From Pontibacter indicus (lineage in GTDB: Bacteria; Bacteroidota; Bacteroidia; Cytophagales; Hymenobacteraceae): a stretch of DNA of 64,000 nt. The DNA lies in contig NZ_FTPP01000001.1 of NCBI RefSeq assembly GCF_900156345.1, forward strand, positions 1,240,001-1,304,000. The letters run 5' to 3'. How positions within the stretch are numbered: the first letter of the stretch is position 1; every line of letters begins with the position of its first letter. Below are positions 33,399 to 44,060 of the stretch, piece after piece. The notes under the pieces are model-generated. The model saw nothing but the letters and a program-made list of their open reading frames with translations, made no database searches and was not told where the DNA came from. Made by a program: the position numbers and the translations under genes.

Positions 33399-35750
33399 AT
33401 GCGCCTATTGCAGGCTGCTGGCCATTTTTTACGCAAACAGGTATACCGAAACACCCTACCCTGCCTGTTCCTACTGGCCCTGCTGCTCAGCGGGTGGAGG
33501 GAAAGCCATGCCCAGAAAGTAGCCCTCGTACTGAGTGGTGGCGGCGCCAAAGGTATAGCGCATGTGGGCGTGCTCAAGGCCCTGGAAGAAAATAACATCC
33601 CGATCGACTACATCGTGGGTACCTCCATGGGCGGCATTGTCGGGGCGCTCTATGCGGCCGGCTATTCTCCTGCCGAGATCGAATATCTGATCCACACAGA
33701 GGCCTTTCAGGCCTGGGCCACCGGCAAACCGGAGCAGAACTATACCTACAATTTTGCCTCGCCCGATCCCAATCCGGCCTTGCTTAAACTGCACGTGGCA
33801 CTTGACTCGGCTTTTCAGGCCAAGCTCACGTCGAACCTGGTAAACGACGCCTCGCTCAACTTTGCCTTGGCGCAGCTGCTCTCCCAGCCTGCCGCGCACG
33901 CCGGCTACGATTTCGATAAACTGATGGTGCCCTACCGCTGTGTAGCCGCCGATATTTTTACCCAGCAGCAGGTCATCCTGCGCAAGGGTCAGCTGGCCGA
34001 TGCCGTGCGGGCCACCCTCACTGTGCCGCTTTTCTACAAGCCCATCCGCATTGACAAGCGCCTGTTGTTTGACGGTGGTCTTTACAACAACTTCCCCGTG
34101 GATGTGGCTCGCAAAGACTTCAACCCGGACATCATCATTGGGGTAAACGTCTCCTCCAAAACCTACAGCGAGTACCCCTACGACAACGACGATTTTGACC
34201 TGGCCTATACCTTGCTCTTTGCCATGATGTCGAACTCTGACTCCACCGCCCTGACAGAGCGGGACGTATACCTGCAACCCGAGCTTGGCAACCTCAATTC
34301 ACTTGATTTCAAAAACGTGGAGGATTTCTTCGCGGCCGGGTATAAAGTGACGAATGATCACATGGACCAGATTCTGGGAAAAATAAAGCGCAGGGTGAGT
34401 GCAGAGGCCCTCGGTGCGAAGCGCGAAAAGTTCAGGAGCGGATTCCAGCCTCATGCTTTCCGGAACGTGGAGATACAGGGGCTGAAAAAAAACCAGCAGG
34501 AGTTCGTGGAGCGCTTTTTCCGGAGCGAGCAGGAAGACGGCTACACCATGCAGGACATCAAGACAAGCTACTACCGCCTGGCCGCCATCGACAACTTCCG
34601 CAACCTGTACCCCACCATGCGCTACGATGCCAAAGCCAGGGTATACGACCTGCACCTGAATGTGAAGAAGGAAGACGGCCTGAAAATAGCATTGGGCGGC
34701 GTAATCGCCTCGCGCCCGATCGACAACATCTACGCAGGTATGGAGTACAGCTTGCTCGGCCGGCAGCTCTATACCTTTGCCGGCAGCTTCCAGACAGGTC
34801 GTTTTTACCAGGGCGCCCAGCTGCGCACCCGCATCGACGTGCCTGCCAGTCTGCCTTATTACATAGAGCCAGCCTTTACCTACAACCACTGGAACTTCCT
34901 GTCTACCACCGGTTTGCTGCTGGAGCGCAACAACCTGCCACTGCTGGAGCAGACCGACCGGAATTTTGGCCTCAACCTGGGCTTTACGAACACCTACAAA
35001 GGCAAGCTGGTGCTCAGCGCTGCCTACATGCAGCAGATAGACAGGTATAGCAACCGGCTGGAGATACAGCGCTCCGACACCCTCGACCGCACTGCTACCA
35101 GTGGGTGGACGGTGAGTGCCGTTTTCCGGCGTGGTGGGCTCAATCGAAAACAGTACCCTTCCGGCGGGCGATCATTCACCGCCACCGGCCGCATGGTGAG
35201 TGCAACGGAAAGGTATAGACCCGGCTCCACGGCCAGCCAAACCTTTAATTTGTCTGAGGACCGCAGCTGGTTTTATGGAAGACTGCTCTATGAAAATTTT
35301 CTGGGTAGTGGCAGTCACCGCTTTGGCTACAGGCTGGAAGGCGTAATCTCGACACAACCCTTTTACAGCAATTACCGCTCATCCCTGACCATAGCCCCGG
35401 CATTCCATCCGCTGGCTGATAGCCGTACGCTGTTCCTGGACCGTTTTCGGGCGCATGAGTTTGTGGCGGGCGGCCTGCAATACGTATACCTGCTCACGCC
35501 CCGGCTCGAGGCGCGCACCGAGGCCTACCTGTTTCAGCCCTACCGGCCCATTCTCCAAAACGACAACCAGCAGGCCTATTATGGCAAGCGACTGACGGGC
35601 ACCGGAGTGGCCGCCACGGCTGCCGTGGTATACCACGGCATACTGGGCCCGGCTGCACTTAGCCTGAACTATTACAACGACAAGTCCAAAGAGTGGGGCG
35701 TGCTCTTTCACCTGGGTTATTTGGTGTTTCAGAACAGGGCGCTTGAGTAA
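33399..35750 (+). CDS. Patatin phospholipase fused to an outer-membrane barrel
   Basis: A 783-residue exported protein. A signal-like segment ends near ESHAQ (residue 38). The patatin domain spans about 40-310, with oxyanion-hole GGGAKG, nucleophile GTSMGG (near residue 75) and the DGG/A-type Asp in LLFDGGLYNNFP (near 225). A POTRA-like stretch (VEIQGLKKNQQEFVERFF, about 345-410) follows. About 350 residues then have alternating beta strands with aromatic ends (FGLNLGFTNTYKGKLVLSAAY, SLNYYNDKSKEWGVLFHLGYLVF), as in BamA/Omp85 barrels. This patatin-POTRA-barrel order matches type Vd autotransporter-like lipases. It is predicted to present the lipase at the surface or periplasm; the substrate is unknown. 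Confidence 0.9.
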   Translation: MRLLQAAGHFLRKQVYRNTLPCLFLLALLLSGWRESHAQKVALVLSGGGAKGIAHVGVLKALEENNIPIDYIVGTSMGGIVGALYAAGYSPAEIEYLIHTEAFQAWATGKPEQNYTYNFASPDPNPALLKLHVALDSAFQAKLTSNLVNDASLNFALAQLLSQPAAHAGYDFDKLMVPYRCVAADIFTQQQVILRKGQLADAVRATLTVPLFYKPIRIDKRLLFDGGLYNNFPVDVARKDFNPDIIIGVNVSSKTYSEYPYDNDDFDLAYTLLFAMMSNSDSTALTERDVYLQPELGNLNSLDFKNVEDFFAAGYKVTNDHMDQILGKIKRRVSAEALGAKREKFRSGFQPHAFRNVEIQGLKKNQQEFVERFFRSEQEDGYTMQDIKTSYYRLAAIDNFRNLYPTMRYDAKARVYDLHLNVKKEDGLKIALGGVIASRPIDNIYAGMEYSLLGRQLYTFAGSFQTGRFYQGAQLRTRIDVPASLPYYIEPAFTYNHWNFLSTTGLLLERNNLPLLEQTDRNFGLNLGFTNTYKGKLVLSAAYMQQIDRYSNRLEIQRSDTLDRTATSGWTVSAVFRRGGLNRKQYPSGGRSFTATGRMVSATERYRPGSTASQTFNLSEDRSWFYGRLLYENFLGSGSHRFGYRLEGVISTQPFYSNYRSSLTIAPAFHPLADSRTLFLDRFRAHEFVAGGLQYVYLLTPRLEARTEAYLFQPYRPILQNDNQQAYYGKRLTGTGVAATAAVVYHGILGPAALSLNYYNDKSKEWGVLFHLGYLVFQNRALE

Positions 35751-35817
35751 ACCGACCTGATTCCGAAGCAGTTCAGCGGGCTATACCTACTTTCCGGCAG
35801 GAGTCTTTTGCGAGCCT

Positions 35818-35847
35818 TTTGCACTTAAGGGATAATCCCTATATTTG
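35818..35847 (+). promoter_or_regulatory. Promoter of the DUF4920 lipoprotein gene
   Basis: TTTG (35818-35821), an 18-base spacer and TATATTTG (35840-35847) make an almost ideal Bacteroidota sigma promoter. The ATG at 35873 is 25 bases beyond the -7 box. Confidence 0.65.
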
Positions 35848-35872
35848 GAATCACAAACAAGCCAACACCTCC

Positions 35873-36367
35873 ATGAAAAAACTATTTGCATTGCTTTTGA
35901 CTGCCGCCGTGCTGCAGGCCTGCTCCCAGAACAACCCCACAGCCGAAGGCCAGGAAACCACCGAAACCGTAGCTGAGGCGAACGCCTACGGCGCTTCGTT
36001 TGAGGAAGAGAACGTGATCCCGGCTGCGCAGCTACAGGAGGCCCTGAGCGGAAAAGACTCCCTTCAGACCACCGTGACAGCGGAAATCGTGGAAAGTTGC
36101 CAGTCGAAAGGATGCTGGATGGATGTGAAGCTGGAGAATGGCAGCACGATGAAAGTAACCTTCCGCGACTACGGTTTTTTCCTACCGGTAGAAGACCTGT
36201 CTGGCAAAACGGCCGTGTTCACAGGTATAGCCAAGCATGAAGTGATCTCGGTTGACGACCAGCGCCACTTTGCCGAGGATGCCGGAAAGTCAGCCGAAGA
36301 GATTGCCGCCATTACCGAGCCGAGAGAAGAGCTGCGCTTTGTAGCCGACGGCGTGAAATTGAAGTAA
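35873..36367 (+). CDS. DUF4920 lipoprotein
   Basis: From ATG 35873 the product is 164 residues: MKKLFALLLTAAVLQACSQN has a clear lipobox (LQAC), so Cys17 should be lipidated. A Glu/Thr-rich linker follows, then an OB-fold-like DUF4920 domain. Its recognisable parts are VESCQSKGCWMDVKLENGSTMKVTFRDYGFFLP (paired Cys-x4-Cys), the GKTAVFTGIAKHEVISVDDQRHFAEDAGKS block and EELRFVADGVKL. The CQSKGCWM motif might bind metal. The function of this family is not established. The upstream in-frame extension has no ATG with protein-like sequence. It has a single-gene promoter and terminator. Confidence 0.88.
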   Translation: MKKLFALLLTAAVLQACSQNNPTAEGQETTETVAEANAYGASFEEENVIPAAQLQEALSGKDSLQTTVTAEIVESCQSKGCWMDVKLENGSTMKVTFRDYGFFLPVEDLSGKTAVFTGIAKHEVISVDDQRHFAEDAGKSAEEIAAITEPREELRFVADGVKLK

Positions 36368-36376
36368 GTACTGACG

Positions 36377-36457
36377 CTATACCTATACCTGAGCGGCTGT
36401 TCTTCCGGAGCAGCCGCTTTTTTTGTCTGCTGCTATACCTGACACACCTATACCTGT
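36377..36457. repeat. Cluster of TATACCT words
   Basis: There are four copies in one orientation: CTATACCTATACCTG at 36377-36391, CTATACCTG at 36433 and CTATACCTG at 36449-36457. Some overlap the terminator stem of the DUF4920 gene. Confidence 0.7.
36391..36425 (+). terminator. Intrinsic terminator of the DUF4920 gene
   Basis: The AGCGGCTG / CAGCCGCT stem (36392-36399, 36411-36418) with an 11-base loop is followed by T7. Confidence 0.88.
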
Positions 36458-36646
36458 CTTTATCGCTTTGTTCTCTGGCAGATAAGTACCTTGACAAAAG
36501 ATTACTTGACAAAAGACAAAAGAGGCTTGATACGGAACACCAGATTTTAAGCAAGCACGCATAACAGGAGGCTAAATCATATTTGGTTCAGTCCGTTCAC
36601 TCACTAAGAACCCAATACATGCCATACCTTCTGCTTGCACCCGTAA

Positions 36647-38746
<2,100 letters not shown>

Positions 38747-38767
38747 TGCGTTGACTTTTATAAAACA

Positions 38768-38798
38768 TAAGCGCCGGTCTTTTGGAGGCCGGCGCTTA
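38768..38798 (+). terminator. Hairpin after ligA
   Basis: A 10-bp TAAGCGCCGG / CCGGCGCTTA stem (38768-38777, 38789-38798) with an 11-base loop. There is no T tract, so termination may be weak. Confidence 0.55.
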
Positions 38799-39160
38799 CT
38801 AATTAACAAACAAACAATAAAAACATTTAAACCTTATTCAGGCCGTTTGGCCCTTGCTCACGGCACAGCTAGAAGACCGTGAAGCATGGCACAAATGGAG
38901 GCAATTTAGAGGACAAATAAAAATGAAATAGACCAACAACCGAAAAGAATATACGAACAACCATTTACCCCCTTTTGGAAGCTTAATCTCTTAAATTGTT
39001 GATTTGATAGGGCAGGTTTGCCCATTTGTATAGTATCGGTCCGGGCTTAGACGGAAGCGTGGTAATATTGCGTAACTTCAGCAAAACACTGCTAGTTATG
39101 CAGCTCTTACTACCCATTTCCGATAAGGCCTTGAACATGATAGCCCTACCCCCATTTACC
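38799..39160. other. Intergenic region between ligA and the sensor kinase
   Basis: About 360 bases, AT-rich in its middle. The frame of the kinase extends upstream here to 39026 without a protein-like sequence. No clear promoter could be marked and no RNA gene or repeat is seen. Confidence 0.45.
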
Positions 39161-40174
39161 ATGAAAAAGCGGTATAAATTAGCCATGCATGTGGCAGCCT
39201 GGGCGTTTTTTGGAGCTTGGATCTTTTACATTCAGTTTCAGCGGGGCCTTACCTTCAACAAGGCCGTCGACTCGCTGGTGGGCCTGAGCTTCGCCATGAT
39301 GATCTTCTACCTGAACTGGTATGTGCTGATTCCGCAGTTTCTGGCGAGAAACCGCATCTTCGCCTACCTCGGGGTCGTGCTGCTTACCCTCACTGTGGTT
39401 GCGCTGGTGCGCTCGCCACTTGATTACTATGTGTTCCGGGAATTTAACCCGGGCATGACGGTGCTCTATTCCTCGGACCGCATCCTCAATTATGTGCTGG
39501 CCGGCTTGATCGTGGTCTTCATTAGTTCGGCCCTGAAAGTCACCGGCAACTACATCCGCAACGAGCGTCGCAACAAGGAACTCGAGAACCAGAAATTAGC
39601 GGCCGAACTCAACTTCCTCAAGTCGCAGGTGAACCCGCACTTTCTCTTCAACACCCTCAACAACATCTACTCACTGGCCTATAAGCAGTCGCCCGAAACG
39701 CCGGATGCGATCATGAAACTCTCGCTCCTGATGCGCTACATGTTGTATGAAAGTAACGACACCCTGGTGAGCCTGGAACGGGAGTTGGAGCACATCCAGA
39801 ACTTCATCGACCTGCAAAAACTGCGTCTGCGCGAGCAAACGAGCATCCGGCTACATGTAGAAGGCGACGTGAGCGGAAAGCAGATCGCGCCCATGCTGCT
39901 GATGACGCTGGTCGAGAATGCCTTTAAGCACGGACTGGTCAGCCGCAACGAGGTGGGCATCACGCTCAACCTGGTAGTAACCGACGAATGGCTGCAGTTT
40001 TCGACTGTGAACAACAGCAGCAGCCACAAAAAAAAGGACTTTGGCGGCATCGGTTTGCAAAATCTAAAGCAACGCCTTAACTTGCTATACGCGCACCAGC
40101 ACGAGCTATACCTGGAAGAAAAAGACGATACATTTTTCGCCTCGCTGAAACTGTATTTCCAACCCAAAAAATAA
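39161..40174 (+). CDS. LytS-type sensor histidine kinase
   Basis: A 337-residue membrane histidine kinase of the His_kinase/LytS family. I start at ATG 39161 (MKKRYKLAMHV), because the 45 residues upstream in frame are not protein-like. Four hydrophobic spans lie at about residues 9-28, 38-58, 75-93 and 107-130. The kinase core has the family H-box QVNPHFLFNTLNNIY (His near 180), then MLLMTLVENAFKHG (N-box), and the GGIGLQNLKQRL glycine box. It phosphorylates its partner in response to an unknown envelope signal. The response regulator gene begins 4 bases later. Confidence 0.92.
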   Translation: MKKRYKLAMHVAAWAFFGAWIFYIQFQRGLTFNKAVDSLVGLSFAMMIFYLNWYVLIPQFLARNRIFAYLGVVLLTLTVVALVRSPLDYYVFREFNPGMTVLYSSDRILNYVLAGLIVVFISSALKVTGNYIRNERRNKELENQKLAAELNFLKSQVNPHFLFNTLNNIYSLAYKQSPETPDAIMKLSLLMRYMLYESNDTLVSLERELEHIQNFIDLQKLRLREQTSIRLHVEGDVSGKQIAPMLLMTLVENAFKHGLVSRNEVGITLNLVVTDEWLQFSTVNNSSSHKKKDFGGIGLQNLKQRLNLLYAHQHELYLEEKDDTFFASLKLYFQPKK

Positions 40175-40178
40175 ACCT

Positions 40179-40913
40179 ATGACGATCCGCTGCCTTGCCG
40201 TAGACGACGAACCGCTTGCCCTCGACATCATTGAGAGTTATGTGAGCAAACTGCCTTTTCTACAACTTGTAAAGACGTGCTCCAGCGCCACAGAGGCCAT
40301 GCAGGTGTTGCAGCAAGAGCAGATCGACCTGATGTTTCTGGACATCGAGATGCCCGAGCTCACGGGCATCCAGTTCCTCAACATCCTCAAGCACCAGCCG
40401 CTCATCATCTTCACGACGGCCTATCCCAACTACGCACTCGAAGGCTTCAACCACGACGCCGTTGACTACCTGCTTAAGCCTATCCCCTTCGACCGTTTCC
40501 TAAAAGCAGTCACCAAAGCGCAGGAGCGTATGCTGCGCAGCAGCAAAGCACCAGAAGTAGTGGTAGCCGCACCTGCCCCACAGGTGCCAGAGCAGGACTT
40601 TATGTTCGTGAAGGCCGACTACAAAACCGTGCGCGTAGGCTTTGCCGACATCCTCTGGATCGAGGGCCTGAAAGACTACATCATCATCCAAACAAAGGAC
40701 CAGAAGATCATCACGCTCCTGAGCATGAACAAGGCCATGGAGAAGCTGCCAGAATCCAGGTTCATGCGTGTGCACCGCTCCTTCATTGTGGCCCTGCACA
40801 AGATCGACAGCATCGAGAAAGGCCGCATCCGCATTGGCAACAAAGAAATCCCAATCGGTGAGGTATACAAAGACCAGTTTCTGCACTGGGTAGAGGAGAA
40901 TAATATACAGTAG
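40179..40913 (+). CDS. LytTR-family response regulator
   Basis: A 244-residue two-component regulator. The receiver domain (residues 1-120) has acidic residues D9/D10, phospho-acceptor D55 (FLDIEMPELTG), Thr in IFTTAYPNYALEGF and Lys in YLLKPIPF. A Pro/Ala linker with VVVAAPAPQVPEQ leads to a LytTR DNA-binding domain (about 140-244: FVKADYKTVRVGFADILWIEGLKDYI, SRFMRVHRSFIVALHKIDSIEKGRIRIG). It is the cognate partner of the kinase 4 bases upstream. Targets are unknown; LytTR regulators in Bacteroidota often control envelope or polysaccharide genes. Confidence 0.94.
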   Translation: MTIRCLAVDDEPLALDIIESYVSKLPFLQLVKTCSSATEAMQVLQQEQIDLMFLDIEMPELTGIQFLNILKHQPLIIFTTAYPNYALEGFNHDAVDYLLKPIPFDRFLKAVTKAQERMLRSSKAPEVVVAAPAPQVPEQDFMFVKADYKTVRVGFADILWIEGLKDYIIIQTKDQKIITLLSMNKAMEKLPESRFMRVHRSFIVALHKIDSIEKGRIRIGNKEIPIGEVYKDQFLHWVEENNIQ

Positions 40914-41104
40914 TTTTTTTTCGAAGCACGACTTTTATTGGACAAAGGACAATAGACATTTTGACAAATGAATCTCTATACATATATAACCGGTTTCCCA
41001 GAAGTCCTTTGTTAAATAGGCCATCACAGAAGGCACCATGCTATGTTAAATCACTTGCAGAATCCGAATCATAATTCGAACTTCGCGCATTAGAAAAACA
41101 GCGC

Positions 41105-41974
41105 ATGATACAAGATAAATTAAAAGGAACAGGTGTTGCTTTGGTAACGCCTTTCACAAGCAGCTTGGAGGTAGACTACGACGGCCTGCGCCAGTTGCTT
41201 GATTTTACCATAGCAGGTGGAGTGGAGTACCTGGTGGTAAACGGCACCACAGGCGAGTCGGTGACGACAACGACAGAAGAGAAGGCTGAGATACTGGCCT
41301 TTGTGAAGAAACACGTGAACGGCCGCGTGCCGCTGGTATACGGTTTGGGCGGTAACAACACCCAGGAAGTCCTCAACGCAATCCAGAAAACGGATTTGGA
41401 AGGTATAGTCGCCGTACTGTCGGTGAGTCCTTATTACAACAAACCTTCCCAGCAAGGCATCATACAGCACTACACTCAAATTGCGGACGCCTGTCCGGTG
41501 CCCGTTATCCTTTACAACGTGCCCGGCCGAACCGGCAGCAACATGGCGCCTGAAACTACGGTGCGTCTGGCTGCCCACCAAAACATCGTCGGCATCAAGG
41601 AAGCATCCGGTAACCTGGAGCAGTGCCTATACATTGCCAAGCACAAACCGGCCGACTTCCTGCTGATCAGCGGCGACGACATGCTCACCCTGCCGATGAT
41701 CTCCTTCGGTGCCGTAGGGGTGATTTCCGTACTGGCCAATGCCTTCCCTGAGAAATTCAGTAACATGGTTCGTTTGGGCCTGTCCTATCAGTTCAAAGAA
41801 GCGGCCGACCTGCTGTTCGATTTCGTGGACATCAACCCGATGATGTACGAAGAAGGCAACCCGGTAGGTGTAAAGGCACTGCTGGATCGCTTTGGCGTAT
41901 GTGGTGGCGCGGTGCGTCTCCCCTTAGTGGAAGCCTCTGCCGGACTCAAAGACAGACTTTACAAGCAGCTATAG
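41105..41974 (+). CDS. dapA: 4-hydroxy-tetrahydrodipicolinate synthase
   Basis: DapA condenses pyruvate with aspartate semialdehyde, the first committed step to lysine and diaminopimelate. The 289-residue class I aldolase barrel shows LKGTGVALVTPFTSSLEVDYDGLRQLLDF, VNGTTGESVTTTTEEK, VYGLGGNNTQEVL, SPYYNKPSQQGI (catalytic Tyr), YNVPGRTGSNM and the Schiff-base lysine in GIKEASGN near residue 165. A sharp terminator follows at 42001. It is a single gene, unlinked here to other lysine genes. The DAP-type cell wall fits the NlpC/P60 hydrolase in the window. Confidence 0.97.
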   Translation: MIQDKLKGTGVALVTPFTSSLEVDYDGLRQLLDFTIAGGVEYLVVNGTTGESVTTTTEEKAEILAFVKKHVNGRVPLVYGLGGNNTQEVLNAIQKTDLEGIVAVLSVSPYYNKPSQQGIIQHYTQIADACPVPVILYNVPGRTGSNMAPETTVRLAAHQNIVGIKEASGNLEQCLYIAKHKPADFLLISGDDMLTLPMISFGAVGVISVLANAFPEKFSNMVRLGLSYQFKEAADLLFDFVDINPMMYEEGNPVGVKALLDRFGVCGGAVRLPLVEASAGLKDRLYKQL

Positions 41975-42000
41975 CCTGCAGAACCAAGGTATAGCAACAA

Positions 42001-42041
42001 AAAAACAGGAAGGTCGACGAAAGTTAACCTTCCTGTTTTTT
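42001..42041 (+). terminator. Intrinsic terminator after dapA
   Basis: A 14-bp stem AAAAACAGGAAGGT / ACCTTCCTGTTTTT (42001-42014, 42027-42040). The T-run also falls near the TTG of the next promoter. Confidence 0.9.
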
Positions 42042-42042
42042 G

Positions 42043-42071
42043 TTGAGCCAAAGATATTTTCGCTATATTCG
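42043..42071 (+). promoter_or_regulatory. Promoter of the lipoprotein gene at 42100
   Basis: TTG (42043-42045), an 18-base spacer and TATATTCG (42064-42071). TTCG replaces TTTG, as at several other starts here (13826, 28350). The ATG at 42100 is 28 bases beyond. Confidence 0.5.
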
Positions 42072-42099
42072 TTTTCTTCTATCCTAATACCCCAGTACA

Positions 42100-42993
42100 A
42101 TGCGTATACCTGCTATCCTTTTTTTAGCGTTGAGCATGGCGGCCTGCAACAACTCCCCGGACCAGTCGCAGGCCGACAAAACGGACCATACGCATTTGCT
42201 GGTGACCGACACCAGTCTCGTAGAGGCACCCGACTCGGCCACGCAGCCAACTGACGACGAGCTGCAGCACTACGCCCCCGACACGACCGGCCTGAGCCCT
42301 GAGCCCAACACGGCTGCCAAAATCATGATCGAGGGTCGATTCCACAAACACGAGGTATGGCAAGGTGCTGAACAAAAGTCCTGGATGGCGCTTGTGCAGG
42401 AAGACAGTGTTTTCCGCCTGCTGCCCAGCCACCTGCAGGTGAGCCCTTTTTTCGATCCGGTTTATGACAAAGGACGACAGGTACGTTCAGGCCGTGAGGT
42501 GCGGGGCGAACTTCCAAACACCCTCCTCTTCATGACAGGTATAGCCAAACTGCAACCCACTGAAGTGGATACGGTGAGCTACCCGAGTCAGGTCATACTG
42601 CCAAACACGGCCATCGATCTCCGGTTTAAGGGCAAAACCTATACCCTGGCAGCCAGCGGCGACAGCATACAGCAGGAAGGATCGGAGTCCTACTCGGTCC
42701 AAAACTACAAATGGACGGTGACCGGCTCCAAAAACGGCCGCAGGATTTCGCAGGAGCTGGCTGCTGACGAGAACTTCGAGAGTGCCATCTATTCGCTCCT
42801 CTGGGTCGGCGACCTTGACCGCGACGGTATACCTGACCTGGTGGCCGATTTGTCCAATCACTACAACTCCTCCAAAATCACGCTCTTCCTGTCCTCGACC
42901 GCTGAGAAAGGCAAGCTTTACAGGAAAGTGGCCGATTTTAAAACCGACGCCTATCCTGAAATAGCCAGCCCTGACAGCCTGGCAAAACCATAA
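42100..42993 (+). CDS. Hypothetical lipoprotein with calcium-type repeat
   Basis: A 297-residue exported lipoprotein. MRIPAILFLALSMAACNNS gives lipobox MAAC, with Cys16 lipidated. A Ser/Thr/Asp-rich linker to about residue 70 leads to an unfamiliar beta-rich domain (IMIEGRFHKHEVWQGAEQKSWMALVQEDSVFRLLPSHLQVSPFFDP). The last third holds a single FG-GAP/EF-hand-like turn, WVGDLDRDGIPDLVADLS near residue 240. No enzyme motif is visible. It is likely an outer-membrane or periplasmic anchor protein. It has its own promoter. The two genes at 43036 and 43549 follow closely, so the three may form an operon. Confidence 0.8.
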   Translation: MRIPAILFLALSMAACNNSPDQSQADKTDHTHLLVTDTSLVEAPDSATQPTDDELQHYAPDTTGLSPEPNTAAKIMIEGRFHKHEVWQGAEQKSWMALVQEDSVFRLLPSHLQVSPFFDPVYDKGRQVRSGREVRGELPNTLLFMTGIAKLQPTEVDTVSYPSQVILPNTAIDLRFKGKTYTLAASGDSIQQEGSESYSVQNYKWTVTGSKNGRRISQELAADENFESAIYSLLWVGDLDRDGIPDLVADLSNHYNSSKITLFLSSTAEKGKLYRKVADFKTDAYPEIASPDSLAKP

Positions 42994-43035
42994 ATTTGCC
43001 CAAGCGTTATATACCTGCAAAAGCAAGGTATAGCC

Positions 43036-43539
43036 GTGAAAAAACATAAGGGTGAACTCGAAATAGACGAGGACATTAAACTGGAGAGCGCCAACTGGAA
43101 GGCCCAGCGCGTAGCCTGGGTTCTGATGGCCCTCGTCGTGATTGCCGCTTTGCTGGGGTTTACGGGCAACGGCGGTATTGGTGACCTGCATCGCCTAAAG
43201 GCCGGCAATAGCACTGAAGGGCTTGAAGTGGAGTGCGAGCGCTTCCTGCGCCGTGGCGCCCCGTCCGAATTCAAAGTGCAGTTGGCTCCTTCCTCCGGCG
43301 ATTCGCATACAGATCTGCAACTCAGCAAGAATTTTTACGAGAAACTGGAGGTCGACAAGGTCGTGCCTGAGCCTTCGGAGGTATTCACCCACGAGCAGGG
43401 CATCACCTATCGCTTTGCCTCTGTCAACCAACCGTTTACTGTCATCTTTTATCTGAAGCCAAAAGCGATGGGCTCCGTGCCGCTGCACATTTCTACTGCC
43501 GGGAAAAAGGTAAACATCACACCATTCATATACCCTTAA
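43036..43539 (+). CDS. Hypothetical single-span membrane protein (167 aa)
   Basis: A 167-residue protein. A charged cytoplasmic start (MKKHKGELEIDEDIKLE) is followed by one membrane span (WVLMALVVIAALLGF, about residues 28-42) and a periplasmic beta-rich domain (about 60-167) with GLEVECERFLRRGAPSEFKVQLAP, HEQGITYRFASVNQPFTVIFYLKP and a closing VNITPFIYP. An ATG is the preferred start; I see no lipobox or sorting signal. It overlaps nothing and precedes the DUF421 gene by 9 bases, so the two are surely co-transcribed. No family recognised. Confidence 0.75.
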   Translation: MKKHKGELEIDEDIKLESANWKAQRVAWVLMALVVIAALLGFTGNGGIGDLHRLKAGNSTEGLEVECERFLRRGAPSEFKVQLAPSSGDSHTDLQLSKNFYEKLEVDKVVPEPSEVFTHEQGITYRFASVNQPFTVIFYLKPKAMGSVPLHISTAGKKVNITPFIYP

Positions 43540-43548
43540 GTTTACGCT

Positions 43549-43995
43549 ATGGAAACCGTTATCAGAGGCTTGGTCTTGTATGTGTTGCTGATGCTCATTT
43601 TCAGAGTAAGCGGCAAAAGAACCTTGTACGATGCCACCGTTTTTGACTTCGTGCTGTTGCTGATTATTGCCGAAACGGCCGAACAGGCGCTCGTTGGCGA
43701 AGATCAATCCATGACGAACAGCTTCGTGCTGATCATTACGCTGCTGCTGGCCGACATCACGCTCTCGCTACTGAAGCAGAAGTTCAATTACTTCGGCAAG
43801 GTGCTGGACGGGGTGCCAATCATTCTCCTGGACGATGGCAAGGTGCTGCACGACCGGCTTAAGAAGGTGCGGGTAGACGAGGCTGACATTCTGGAGTCGG
43901 CGCGGGATCCGCAGGGACTGCAGCGGCTCGATCAGATCAAGTACGCCATTCTGGAAAAAGACGGCAAAATCACCATCATCCCGAAAGAAAAATAG
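43549..43995 (+). CDS. DUF421 (YetF-like) membrane protein
   Basis: A 148-residue protein with two or three N-terminal spans (about residues 5-22, 28-45, 57-75) and a soluble alpha/beta C-terminal domain (NYFGKVLDGVPIILLDDGKVLHDRLKKVRVDEADILESARDPQGL). The RVSGKRTLYDATVFDFVLLLIIAETAEQALVG start and the LLDDGKVLHDRLKK block match the YetF/DUF421 family. Bacillus homologues affect envelope or spore-related properties; the mechanism is unclear. It closes a probable operon and is followed by a hairpin built from two AGGTATAG words. Confidence 0.88.
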   Translation: METVIRGLVLYVLLMLIFRVSGKRTLYDATVFDFVLLLIIAETAEQALVGEDQSMTNSFVLIITLLLADITLSLLKQKFNYFGKVLDGVPIILLDDGKVLHDRLKKVRVDEADILESARDPQGLQRLDQIKYAILEKDGKITIIPKEK

Positions 43996-44010
43996 CAAAG
44001 GGAAATAAAA

Positions 44011-44038
44011 AAGGTATAGCTTTTTTAGGCTATACCTT
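44011..44038. terminator. Terminator formed by facing AGGTATAG words
   Basis: A perfect 10-bp stem AAGGTATAGC / GCTATACCTT (44011-44020, 44029-44038) with an 8-base TTTTTTAG loop, flanked by A4 on the left. It sits between convergent genes (ends 43995 and 44061), so termination in both directions is plausible though the 3' T tail is short. Confidence 0.6.
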
Positions 44039-44060
44039 AAAACTCTCTCAGGATGTTGGC

